25,382 nt of DNA from a virus, in IMG/VR virus record IMGVR_UViG_3300028287_000027, positions 1 to 25,382 of that record, one strand, 5' to 3'. The stretch's first letter is position 1; each line of letters starts with the position of its first letter. The notes under the pieces were generated by a model. It was given only the letters and a program-made list of their open reading frames with translations, ran no database searches and was not told the DNA's origin. Position numbers and translations under genes: made by a program. This document shows, in pieces, positions 8,028 to 15,391 of this stretch.

Positions 8028-9971
8028 ATGTCAAATAATAAAGATTTTAAAGTAAAGAACGGTATTCAACCCACGGTCTATCACGAGACTTTGGGTACAG
8101 TTGTGTCTGGGAGTGTGGGGTATAGTTTAGCTTCTGCTAGTTATGATAGTGTCAGCTTCAGCGTAGCTGGTCAGGATGGTACTCCTTACGACATAATCTT
8201 CAACAATGACGGCACTAAAATGTATATAGTAGGCAACATAAATGACAGTGTTTACCAATACACTCTTTCTACAGCTTTTGATTTAAGCACAGCTTCCTAT
8301 GATAGTGTCAGCTTCAGTGTAACGGACCATATGGTTGTTCCTCGTAGCATAGCCTTCAACAACGATGGTAGTAAGATGTACACAGTTGGGAGTACTAATG
8401 ACAATGCTTACCAATACACTCTTTCTACAGCTTTTGACTTAAGCACAGCTTCATATGATAGTGTTAGCTTCAGTGTAGCTGGTCAGGAACTTGCTCCTAC
8501 TGGTATAAACTTCAGCAGTGATGGTACTAAGATGTATATTGTCGGGTATGATACCGATAGTGTGCATCAATACACTCTTTCTACAGCTTTTGATTTAAGT
8601 ACCGCTTCATATGATAGTGTCAGCTTCAGCGTAGCTGGTCAGGATACTGCTCCTTTCGGCCTAGTCTTCAACAGTGATGGTACTAAGATGTATATGGTAG
8701 GCTTCATAACTAAAAGTGTTTACCAATACAGTTTGTCTACAGGGTTTGACTTAAGTACCGCCTCTTATGACAGTGTTATCCTCAGTGTAAATAGTCAGGA
8801 CTCTAGTCCTGCAGGTATTGCCTTCAACACTGATGGCAGTAAGATGTATATAGTTGGGTATTCCGGCGACACAGTCTACCAATACTCCACAACCCTAACC
8901 ACAGCAGAACTAGACCTATCCACAGGTTCAGTCTTTGATTACACCCCAACGTCTGACGTACAGGTAACACTAACCAACCCTGCTGCTAGTGGGACATCTA
9001 GTGGTGCTACGTTGTTGTTGGATGGGGGTTCTTCTGCTGGATATGACTTAGGTAATGCTGCTTATAGTGGTGTTAGCTTTAGTGTAGCTAGTCAGGATGC
9101 TAATCCTTTAGGTATAGCCTTCAACAATGATGGCAGTAAGATGTATATGGTTGGGTTTTCCAGTGGCAGTGTATATCAATACACTCTTTCTACAGCTTTT
9201 GACTTAAGCACAGCTTCATATGACAGTGTTAGTTTTAGTGTAACTAGTCAGGATACTAGTCCTCAGTACATAGCCTTCAATAATGATGGTAGTAAGATGT
9301 ATATGTTAGGCGACACAAATAACAGTGTATATCAATACACTCTTTCTACAGCTTTTGATTTAAGTACAGCTTCATATGATAGTGTCAGCTTCAGTGTATC
9401 TGGTCAGGATACTTCTCCTGACAGCATAGCCTTCAACACTGATGGAACTAAGATGTATATGGTTGGGGTTTCCAGTGACAGTGTGCATCAATACACTCTT
9501 TCTACAGCTTTTAACTTAAGTACCGCTTCATATGACAGTGTCAGCTTTAGTGTAGCTAGTCAGGATACTGCTCCTTTCGGTATAGCCTTCAACAATGACG
9601 GCACGAAGATGTATATGGTTGGGAATCTTAGTGACAATGTATATCAATACAGCTTGTCCACAGCTTTTGACTTAAGTACAGCCTCATACGATAGTATTAG
9701 TTTTAGCGTAGCTGGGCAGGAGGCTATTCCTTTAGGCATAGACTTCAACAATAGTGGCACTAAGATGTATATGGTTGGGAACGGCAGCGACAGTGTATAT
9801 GAGTACTACACAGCTACACCAGCAACCATCACATACGATTCAGCCCTACAGTGGTCTGGCGGTACAGCACCTACAGCACCCGCTATCGGTGAAACAGACG
9901 TAATAACATTCAACACGACAGACGGTGGTACTACATACCAAGCCGTACAAGCTATAGATGGAGCTAAGTAA
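8028..9971 (+). CDS. Tail-associated protein with two five-repeat beta-propeller blocks (propeller protein 1)
   Basis: A 647-residue protein. The N-terminal 38 residues (KDFKVKNGI, then a Gly/Ser linker) are shared with the next two genes and probably attach it to the virion. Ten repeats of exactly 52 residues follow, in two blocks of five (residues 39-286 and 346-593). Each repeat reads YDSVSFSV, QDxxPxxIAFNNDGTKMYMVG, then VYQYTLSTAFDLSTAS: four short strands, as in a YVTN/WD-type propeller blade, with the DGTKMY turn invariant. After block one comes LDLSTGSVF...TNPAASG; after block two comes TITYDSALQW...TDGGTTYQ. These are the two halves of one C-terminal beta domain, contiguous in 11923-13053. 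Function is not known; a lectin-like or receptor-binding role is inferred from position among fibre genes and from five-bladed lectins such as tachylectin-2. The stop overlaps the next start (TAATG). Confidence 0.8.
   Translation: MSNNKDFKVKNGIQPTVYHETLGTVVSGSVGYSLASASYDSVSFSVAGQDGTPYDIIFNNDGTKMYIVGNINDSVYQYTLSTAFDLSTASYDSVSFSVTDHMVVPRSIAFNNDGSKMYTVGSTNDNAYQYTLSTAFDLSTASYDSVSFSVAGQELAPTGINFSSDGTKMYIVGYDTDSVHQYTLSTAFDLSTASYDSVSFSVAGQDTAPFGLVFNSDGTKMYMVGFITKSVYQYSLSTGFDLSTASYDSVILSVNSQDSSPAGIAFNTDGSKMYIVGYSGDTVYQYSTTLTTAELDLSTGSVFDYTPTSDVQVTLTNPAASGTSSGATLLLDGGSSAGYDLGNAAYSGVSFSVASQDANPLGIAFNNDGSKMYMVGFSSGSVYQYTLSTAFDLSTASYDSVSFSVTSQDTSPQYIAFNNDGSKMYMLGDTNNSVYQYTLSTAFDLSTASYDSVSFSVSGQDTSPDSIAFNTDGTKMYMVGVSSDSVHQYTLSTAFNLSTASYDSVSFSVASQDTAPFGIAFNNDGTKMYMVGNLSDNVYQYSLSTAFDLSTASYDSISFSVAGQEAIPLGIDFNNSGTKMYMVGNGSDSVYEYYTATPATITYDSALQWSGGTAPTAPAIGETDVITFNTTDGGTTYQAVQAIDGAK
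8142..8885 (+). repeat. Five-repeat propeller block 1A, 156-bp period
   Basis: Repeat starts at 8142, 8298, 8454, 8610 and 8766, exactly 156 bp apart with no indel; the fifth unit ends at its VYQY strand. DNA identity between units is high (shared segments such as ACACTCTTTCTACAGCTTTT). Confidence 0.9.
9063..9806 (+). repeat. Five-repeat propeller block 1B, 156-bp period
   Basis: Repeat starts at 9063, 9219, 9375, 9531 and 9687, again exactly 156 bp apart. The block lies between the two halves of the C-terminal beta domain. Confidence 0.9.
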
Positions 9972-11905
9972 TGGCTAATGATAAAGACTTCGTAGTGAAT
10001 GGCCCTGTCGTTGTAGGCAAGGACACTAAGGTTACAGTAGGTACTATTGGCTCTGGTCAAGAGGGGTACAACCTTGCTGGTGCTAGTTATGATAATGTTA
10101 GTTTTAGTGTAGCTGGTCAGGATACTGCTCCTTTTGGCTTCGCCTTCAACAATGATGGCACTAAAATGTATATGGTTGGCCCCCTTAGTGACAGTGTTTA
10201 CCAATACACTCTTTCTACAGCTTTTGACTTAAGCACAGCTTCCTATGATAGTGTCAGCTTCAGTGTAAATAGTCAGGACGCTAATCCTTCTGGCATAGCC
10301 TTTAACAATGTTGGCACTAAGATGTATATTGTTGGGTACGGCAACGATAGGGTATACCAATACAGCCTTTCCACTGCCTTTGATTTAAGCACAGCCTCAT
10401 ACGATAGCGTTAACTTATATGTAGTAAATCAGGATACTAGTCCTCGTGGCATAGCCTTTAACAATGTTGGCACTAAGATGTATATGGTTGGGACAGGCAA
10501 CAACAGGGTGCACCAATACAGCCTTTCCACTGCCTTTGATTTAAGCACAGCCTCATACGATAGCGTTTTCTTAAGTGTATCTGGTCAGGATGCTTCCCCT
10601 TACAGCATAGCCTTCAACGCTGATGGAACTAAGATGTATATGGTTGGGGCCACCAACGGCAGTGTTTACCAATACAGCCTTTCCACGGCTTTTGACCTGA
10701 GCACAGCCTCATATGACAGCGTTAGCTTCAGTGTATCTGGTCAGGATACTGCTCCTCTTGACATAGCCTTAAACACTGATGGCACTAAGATGTTTGTGTT
10801 AGGTAATATTAACGACTCCATCTACCAATACTCCACAACCCTAACCACAGCAGAACTAGACTTCTCCACAGGCAACTACTTCGATGACACACTAGCTGCT
10901 GATACGACATACACCTTTAGTAATGCAGGGGATGTGCAAGCGTTTCAGCTAGAGGTTACTGGTTATGTTATTATCACAAACAACTGGGATATTTCTACTG
11001 CATCCTACAGTCAGAACTTTAGTGTAGCGGCTCAAGAGACTAGCCCACGAGACCTCTTCTTCAAACCTGACGGCACTAAAATGTATATTACGGGAGAAAG
11101 TGGTGATGACGTAAACGAATATGACCTAAGCACAGCGTGGGATTTATCTACAGCTTCCTATAACCAGAACTTTAGTATATCGGCTCAAGATACTGGCCCA
11201 CAAGGTCTCTTCTTTAAGACTGACGGTACTAAGATGTATATTACTGGGAGTAGTTCAGATAGAGTACACGAGTACAACCTAAGCACCGCTTGGGATGTTT
11301 CTACTGCATCTATCCTTCAGAACTTTAGTGTTTCTTCTCAAGATACTTTCCCCCAAAGTATTTTCTTTAAGCCTGACGGTACTAAGATGTATATTGTTGG
11401 GTCCGCTGGCGTAGACGTGAACGAATACGATTTAAGCACGGCTTGGGATGTTTCTACTGCATCTTTCCTTCAGAACTTTAGTGTTTCTTCTCAAGATACT
11501 GGCCCAACAGGGGTATCCTTCAAGTCTGATGGTACTAAGATGTATATTGCTGGAGCTGTTGGTGATGACGTAAACGAATATGACCTAAGTACCGCTTGGG
11601 ATATATCTACAGCTTCTTATAATCAGAACTTTAGTGTAGCGGCTCAAGATACTGCTCCAACAGGGGTATCCTTCAAGCCTGATGGTACTAAGATGTATAT
11701 TGTTGGAGTTATTGGAGATGCCGTAAGTGAATACGACATTGGCTCATCCTCCGTCGCAACCCTCACATGGCCTAGCTCAATAGAGTGGGCTGGTGGTATA
11801 GCACCTGCTGCCCCTGCTAATGGTGAGACAGACGTATTTACATTCACGACTAACGATAGTGGAACAACATACACTGGTGTTAAGTCAATAGACAACGCAA
11901 GCTAA
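9971..11905 (+). CDS. Tail-associated protein with two dissimilar five-repeat propeller blocks (propeller protein 2)
   Basis: A 644-residue paralogue of the preceding gene, starting in its stop codon (TAATG). The N-terminus (KDFVVNGPVVVG) matches the presumed attachment segment of protein 1. Block one has five 52-residue repeats of the same type as protein 1 (LSTAFDLSTASYDSVSF); block two has five 51-residue repeats of a second type (FFKPDGTKMYITG, VNEYDLSTAWDVSTAS, QNFSV). So the protein is a chimera of the two repeat families. The C-terminal beta domain is again split: LDFSTGNYF...AFQLEVTG precedes block two, LTWPSSIEWAGG...GTTYTG follows it. No catalytic residues are evident. Function in glycan or receptor recognition is inference; I am confident of the repeat architecture and of a structural-module location. 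Confidence 0.8.
   Translation: MANDKDFVVNGPVVVGKDTKVTVGTIGSGQEGYNLAGASYDNVSFSVAGQDTAPFGFAFNNDGTKMYMVGPLSDSVYQYTLSTAFDLSTASYDSVSFSVNSQDANPSGIAFNNVGTKMYIVGYGNDRVYQYSLSTAFDLSTASYDSVNLYVVNQDTSPRGIAFNNVGTKMYMVGTGNNRVHQYSLSTAFDLSTASYDSVFLSVSGQDASPYSIAFNADGTKMYMVGATNGSVYQYSLSTAFDLSTASYDSVSFSVSGQDTAPLDIALNTDGTKMFVLGNINDSIYQYSTTLTTAELDFSTGNYFDDTLAADTTYTFSNAGDVQAFQLEVTGYVIITNNWDISTASYSQNFSVAAQETSPRDLFFKPDGTKMYITGESGDDVNEYDLSTAWDLSTASYNQNFSISAQDTGPQGLFFKTDGTKMYITGSSSDRVHEYNLSTAWDVSTASILQNFSVSSQDTFPQSIFFKPDGTKMYIVGSAGVDVNEYDLSTAWDVSTASFLQNFSVSSQDTGPTGVSFKSDGTKMYIAGAVGDDVNEYDLSTAWDISTASYNQNFSVAAQDTAPTGVSFKPDGTKMYIVGVIGDAVSEYDIGSSSVATLTWPSSIEWAGGIAPAAPANGETDVFTFTTNDSGTTYTGVKSIDNAS
10088..10831 (+). repeat. 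Five-repeat propeller block 2A, 156-bp period
   Basis: Repeat starts at 10088, 10244, 10400, 10556 and 10712, exactly 156 bp apart. Closest in sequence to the blocks of the gene at 8028. Confidence 0.9.
11006..11734 (+). repeat. Five-repeat propeller block 2B, 153-bp period
   Basis: Repeat starts at 11006, 11159, 11312, 11465 and 11618, exactly 153 bp apart. Second repeat type (FKPDGTKMYI, NEYDLSTAWD), closer to the gene at 11923 than to block 2A of its own gene. Confidence 0.9.
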
Positions 11906-11922
11906 TAGAGGAGAGTGAATCT

Positions 11923-13053
11923 ATGAAAGCTTTTAAAATTAAAAATGGCCTTAGTGCCACAAGGTATTTAGGAAGTAACGGTACTGGGACCATTGGTATT
12001 GTGGGGTATGATATCTCTGGTGCTAGTTATGATAGCGTTAGTTTTAGTGTACACCCTCAAGATACTAATCCAGTGGCAATCTTCTTTAAACCCGACGGCA
12101 CTAAAATGTATGTTCTTGGGCTAGGTGGAGACGATGTTAATGAATACAATTTAAGTACAGCTTGGGATATAACAACTTCAGTTTATTCTCAGTCATTTTC
12201 TGTATCTTCTCAAGAGACTTATCCACTCGCACTTTTCTTTAATCCCAATGGTACTAGGATGTATGTTGTGGGTAATTTAGGAAAAGACATAAATGCATAT
12301 AGGTTAACTACAGCTTGGGATGTATCTACAGCAGTTTACTTAGAAAACTTTTATGTAGGTAATAGAGAATCTAATCCAACAGGACTCTTTTTTAAACCTG
12401 ATGGTACTAAGATGTACATTACTGGCAATGGTGGGGATGAAGTAAACGAATTCAATCTAAGTACAGCTTGGGATATAACAACTTCAGTTTACTCTCAATT
12501 ATTTTCTGTATCTTCTCAAGAATCTTATGCAACATCAATATTTTTTAAATCTGACGGTTTAAGCATGTACATTACTGGCACTAATGGGCGTGAAGTAAAC
12601 GAATTCAGTCTAAGTACAGCTTGGGATATTTCTACAGCATCTTTCTCACAGCTCCTTGATGTATCTGCTCAAGATAATGAACCACAAGCGATATTCCTTA
12701 AACCTGACGGGACTAAGATGTTTATTGTTGGTGAGGTTAATAACTCTGTTTTCCAATACTCAACAGTATCATACACACAAACCCTAGACCTATCCACTGG
12801 TACTACATTCAGCCTCACCCCTAGCGGTGCAACTACTGTGTCGTTCACTAACCCACCAGCATCAGGTAATGCTATAGGTTTTTCTGTAGAGGTAGTGAAC
12901 ACAGGTGGTCGTACAATCACATGGCCTGACAGTGTGAAGTGGCATGAGGCTACGGCACCAACAGTTACAGCATCAAAAGAGTTGTATGCGTTTGTTACAA
13001 CAGATGGTGGTACAACGTATTATGGCAGGAAAGCCGCAGAGGAGATAGCGTAA
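11923..13053 (+). CDS. Tail-associated protein with one five-repeat propeller block (propeller protein 3)
   Basis: A 376-residue member of the same family with its own ribosome binding site (GAGGAGAG in the 17-nt gap). It is the simplest complete version: N-terminal FKIKNGLSATRYLG attachment-like segment, five repeats (residues about 36-279) of the FFKPDGTKMYITG / NEYNLSTAWD type, then an uninterrupted C-terminal beta domain (LDLSTGTTFSLTPSGATTV, TNPPASG, GGRTITWPDSVKW, TTDGGTTYYG). This contiguous domain is the reference that shows the split in the two larger paralogues. The stop overlaps the next start (TAATG). One propeller per protein suggests a trimeric or single-tip display, but that is not visible from sequence. 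Function unknown; a receptor- or glycan-binding accessory virion protein is the best inference. Confidence 0.8.
   Translation: MKAFKIKNGLSATRYLGSNGTGTIGIVGYDISGASYDSVSFSVHPQDTNPVAIFFKPDGTKMYVLGLGGDDVNEYNLSTAWDITTSVYSQSFSVSSQETYPLALFFNPNGTRMYVVGNLGKDINAYRLTTAWDVSTAVYLENFYVGNRESNPTGLFFKPDGTKMYITGNGGDEVNEFNLSTAWDITTSVYSQLFSVSSQESYATSIFFKSDGLSMYITGTNGREVNEFSLSTAWDISTASFSQLLDVSAQDNEPQAIFLKPDGTKMFIVGEVNNSVFQYSTVSYTQTLDLSTGTTFSLTPSGATTVSFTNPPASGNAIGFSVEVVNTGGRTITWPDSVKWHEATAPTVTASKELYAFVTTDGGTTYYGRKAAEEIA
12028..12759 (+). repeat. Five-repeat propeller block 3
   Basis: Repeat starts at 12028, 12184, 12337, 12490 and 12643 (one 156-bp spacing, then 153-bp spacings). Confidence 0.88.
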
Positions 13054-13883
13054 TGAGTAATATAGCAAGTATTATGGGTTTATTCGCTGGTGCGGAGGCA
13101 CCTATCCAGTGGATTAGTTATGATATTGACACCTTTACCGCCGAAACATCAGGTACATTAAGTACAGGTCAGTCAGGGACTGGTATTACTTTTAGTACAG
13201 ACGGTACTAAGTTTTACAGTGTTTATAGTGGTACCTACAGTGTCTATCAGTACTCTTGTTCTACTCCTTTTGACATATCAACAGTTTCTTATGACAATAA
13301 GTCGTTTACCTTAAACTCTGGCATAACGGAGTCAAACCCTGCGGGTATTCGGTTTGACCCCGAGGGCACTAAGATGTTCATAAGTGGAAGCAGTAATGAT
13401 GGTGTTCTTGAGTATGCGCTTTCTACCCCCTGGGATGTATCTACAGCTTCTTATACTGCATTCAAATCTATGACTTCTTCGGGTAATAACTTTACAGGTA
13501 TTCACTTCAAACCTGACGGGACTAAGATGTACCTAATGAACTCTACAGATGTTGCTGTGCAGTGGTCGCTATCTACTGCGTGGGATATCTCTACAGCTAC
13601 ATACGATAGCAAGAGTTTTCTTACTAATAGTCAAGACTCTGTAGCTACAGATTTATATCTAAGCTCTGACGGTTTAAAATTATATACCAACGGTATTACT
13701 GGGGATAATATTTACCAGTACAGCCTTTCTACTGCGTGGGATATTTCTACAGCATCTTACGACAGTATATCTTTTAGTTACAATGCTCAAGGTACGAACT
13801 CTTATAATCTTACTTTCCACCCGGATGGTAGTAAGTTTTACGTAGGGTTTAGTAATACTGTACATCAGTATACTGCAGCATAA
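13053..13883 (+). CDS. Minimal five-repeat propeller protein (propeller protein 4)
   Basis: A 276-residue protein that is almost only propeller. It lacks the KDFKVKNG N-terminus and the C-terminal beta domain of its three paralogues. After 22 residues (MSNIASIMGLFAGAEAPIQW) come five diverged repeats, spanning residues about 23-273, with the hallmarks DGTKFY, EGTKMF, DGTKMY, DGLKLY and DGSKFY and the linker LSTAWDISTAS; unit length varies from about 41 to 57 residues. The chain starts on a YDxxxF strand and ends on VHQY, fitting a closed propeller. It overlaps the preceding stop by one base and is followed by a chaperone-like gene. It might be a free tip, a decoration protein or a degenerate paralogue; the open frame and conserved turns argue against a pseudogene. 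Confidence 0.75.
   Translation: MSNIASIMGLFAGAEAPIQWISYDIDTFTAETSGTLSTGQSGTGITFSTDGTKFYSVYSGTYSVYQYSCSTPFDISTVSYDNKSFTLNSGITESNPAGIRFDPEGTKMFISGSSNDGVLEYALSTPWDVSTASYTAFKSMTSSGNNFTGIHFKPDGTKMYLMNSTDVAVQWSLSTAWDISTATYDSKSFLTNSQDSVATDLYLSSDGLKLYTNGITGDNIYQYSLSTAWDISTASYDSISFSYNAQGTNSYNLTFHPDGSKFYVGFSNTVHQYTAA
13119..13871 (+). repeat. Five-repeat propeller block 4 (diverged)
   Basis: Five units, each with a DG/EG-x-K-hydrophobic-aromatic turn and a YQY/LEY/VQW/HQY strand; spacing is irregular, unlike the other blocks. Confidence 0.75.
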
Positions 13884-13913
13884 AACACAATAGCATAACA
13901 AGGAGAACACAAC

Positions 13914-14483
13914 ATGTATGCTAAAATTAACGGTGGAACAGCAGAGAAGTTCCCGTATTCAGTAGGTCAACTCCGCAAGGATAACCCTAACGTATCTTTT
14001 CCTAAGAGCATCACACAAGGTGTTATGCAGAAGTATGGCATGGTTAGCGTACTAGAGGGGCCAAAACCTACTCCAGGGGTTTACCAGACAGTACAGCGCA
14101 ATGCTCTACCCACACGTCCTGTCATTGGTCAGTACACAGAAGATGATGCACCTATGCCTGACATGGTTGGTGAAGACATCATCGCTAGCCACTGGATGAT
14201 TGAGTACACAGCAGTAGATATGTTTGCTGATACAACTGACGAAGAAGGTAATGTCACAACTAAAGCTGAGCATGAGGCTGTATATCAGGTTACACTTGAT
14301 GCTAAAGCTGCTGAGTCTAATCGCAAGAAGCGTGATGAACTCATAGCAGCAACCGACTTCTACGCTCTCACAGACGTAGTAATGGATGCTAACATGACAG
14401 TATATCGTCAAGCTCTCCGTGATATCACTTCACACGCTAGTTGGCCTCACCTGTCTGATGCGGACTGGCCTGTCAAACCATAA
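13914..14483 (+). CDS. Tail-fibre assembly chaperone-like protein (Phage_tail_APC-type C-terminus)
   Basis: A 189-residue protein with AAGGAG eight bases before the start. The N-terminus (KINGGTAEKFPYSVGQLRKD) resembles a family common next to phage fibre genes. The C-terminal 50 residues match the tail assembly chaperone pattern: RDxLIAATDFYALTDV, then YRQALRDI and a closing WP-x-x-P. The same C-terminal signature is found in the gene at 21384. In known phages such proteins help fold or trimerise fibres and often are not in the final virion. Placement straight after the four propeller genes suggests it serves them or the collagen-like fibre. Which fibre is the client cannot be read from sequence. 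A hairpin lies after the stop. Confidence 0.7.
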   Translation: MYAKINGGTAEKFPYSVGQLRKDNPNVSFPKSITQGVMQKYGMVSVLEGPKPTPGVYQTVQRNALPTRPVIGQYTEDDAPMPDMVGEDIIASHWMIEYTAVDMFADTTDEEGNVTTKAEHEAVYQVTLDAKAAESNRKKRDELIAATDFYALTDVVMDANMTVYRQALRDITSHASWPHLSDADWPVKP

Positions 14484-14487
14484 TACA

Positions 14488-14514
14488 AATGCGGGGCTGT
14501 AATGGCCCTGCGTT
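14488..14514 (+). terminator. Hairpin after the chaperone-like gene
   Basis: AATGCGGGGC at 14488-14497 pairs with GCCCTGCGTT at 14505-14514 (two wobbles), loop TGTAATG. No T-run follows on the + strand (ATAATAAAAA), so it is a terminator or a 3'-end stabiliser of uncertain strength. Confidence 0.5.
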
Positions 14515-14524
14515 ATAATAAAAA

Positions 14525-14538
14525 GGGCGGAATAATGA
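14525..14538 (+). promoter_or_regulatory. Intergenic motif GGGCGGAATAATGA, copy 1
   Basis: One of three identical 14-mers, all intergenic and in the same orientation. Here the ATG at 14535-14537 opens an 11-codon minigene (MIPPPCNSNT, stop) whose TAA at 14565-14567 overlaps the AAGGA ribosome binding site of phoH. The CCGCC just downstream (14541-14545) can also pair with GGCGG. Promoter, processing site or leader-peptide start are all possible. Confidence 0.5.
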
Positions 14539-14576
14539 TACCGCCTCCCTGTAACTCAAACACTTAAGGAACCTTC

Positions 14577-15317
14577 ATGTCCAAAAAGCAATCACGTTAT
14601 TCGGTTAAACAGAACGCTAAAATGCCTAAGTATATGCGAGAAGAAGTAGAACGCAAGGCTAATAACGTTCACAAGCTGCCAACATCATTCCATCTTCTCC
14701 CTAAGAACGAGAAGCAAGATGACTTAATTAATGCTATTAAGGAGTGTCCAATTACGGTCACTATGGGTTGTGCAGGTACAGGAAAAACATATTGCAGTGC
14801 AGGGACCGTTGCTCAATTATTTATGAAGGGTAAATACAAAAAGATTGTATTGACAAGAGCTAACGTTCCAACAGGAAAATCACTGGGACACTTCCCCGGT
14901 ACTATAGAAGAAAAGATGACGCCTTGGCTTATGCCAATGTTAGAAGTCTTAACGAAGGCTTTTGGTAAAGGCAAGTATGAATACATGCTAACCAAAGGTG
15001 AAATTGAAATACAGCCCATCGAAACAATCCGTGGACGTTCTTATGAGGATGCGCTAGTCTTAGTTGATGAAGCACAGAACCTTTGTATGGACGAATTAAA
15101 GGCTATTACTACACGTTTAGGTCAGAACTCTAAGTTAGTACTTATGGGTGACCCTGCTCAGTCAGATGTTAAAGACGGTAGAGACTTGGTTAACTTTGCA
15201 CGTAAAGTGAATAACGCTGGTATTGATTTACCTGTAATTCAGTTTGGTGTAGAAGATATTGTTCGGAGCGATATTGTAGCCGACTTAGTAAGATTGTTTA
15301 TCGAAGAGGATATGTAA
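14577..15317 (+). CDS. phoH: PhoH-like P-loop ATPase
   Basis: A 246-residue protein of the phage PhoH family, close to the usual length. The Walker A motif GCAGTGKT is at residues 64-71 and Walker B ALVLVDEAQN at 159-168. Between them are family-typical segments VLTRANVPTG, the LGHFPG loop and PIETIRGRSYEDA, and after them LVLMGDPAQSD, a sensor-like motif. The preceding 60 residues are basic and contain no other domain. Host PhoH belongs to the phosphate regulon; in phages the role is unsettled, with RNA-related ATPase or helicase-like activity suggested. It is an unexpected tenant between structural genes. The ribosome binding site AAGGA lies at 14566-14570, overlapped by the stop of the minigene described above. 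Family assignment is certain; function is not. Confidence 0.93.
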   Translation: MSKKQSRYSVKQNAKMPKYMREEVERKANNVHKLPTSFHLLPKNEKQDDLINAIKECPITVTMGCAGTGKTYCSAGTVAQLFMKGKYKKIVLTRANVPTGKSLGHFPGTIEEKMTPWLMPMLEVLTKAFGKGKYEYMLTKGEIEIQPIETIRGRSYEDALVLVDEAQNLCMDELKAITTRLGQNSKLVLMGDPAQSDVKDGRDLVNFARKVNNAGIDLPVIQFGVEDIVRSDIVADLVRLFIEEDM

Positions 15318-15322
15318 AGATA

Positions 15323-15391
15323 CACAGAGAGTGACGTTAGGTGCGTTTGATGGGGGTACTCATCGAAGACCTCTTATCGTTGCTCTCTGTG
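15323..15391 (+). ncRNA. Rod-like 69-nt hairpin in the phoH/tail-tip spacer
   Basis: The spacer folds into one long stem. 15323-15336 pairs with 15378-15391 (14 pairs, two G-T), then after a T-T mismatch 15338-15341 pairs with 15373-15376. An internal loop separates this from an apical stem 15346-15354 / 15359-15367 (nine pairs, two G-T) with a GGTA loop. No T-run follows, so it is not a standard terminator. A competing helix exists: CTCTCT at 15383-15388 can pair with AGAGAG at 15404-15409, over the ribosome binding site of 15412. It may be an RNase III-type processing site, a translational switch or a small RNA. Confidence 0.6.

Noticed and set aside
8142-13871. Diversity-generating retroelement acting on the propeller loops
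   Set aside because: No reverse transcriptase, template repeat or A-biased variation is seen in the window. Loop diversity is explained by divergence and recombination. A reverse transcriptase elsewhere in the genome is not excluded.
13053-13883. Pseudogene of a propeller gene
   Set aside because: The frame is intact, starts by overlap coupling, and the conserved turn is kept in all five repeats, so decay is unlikely.
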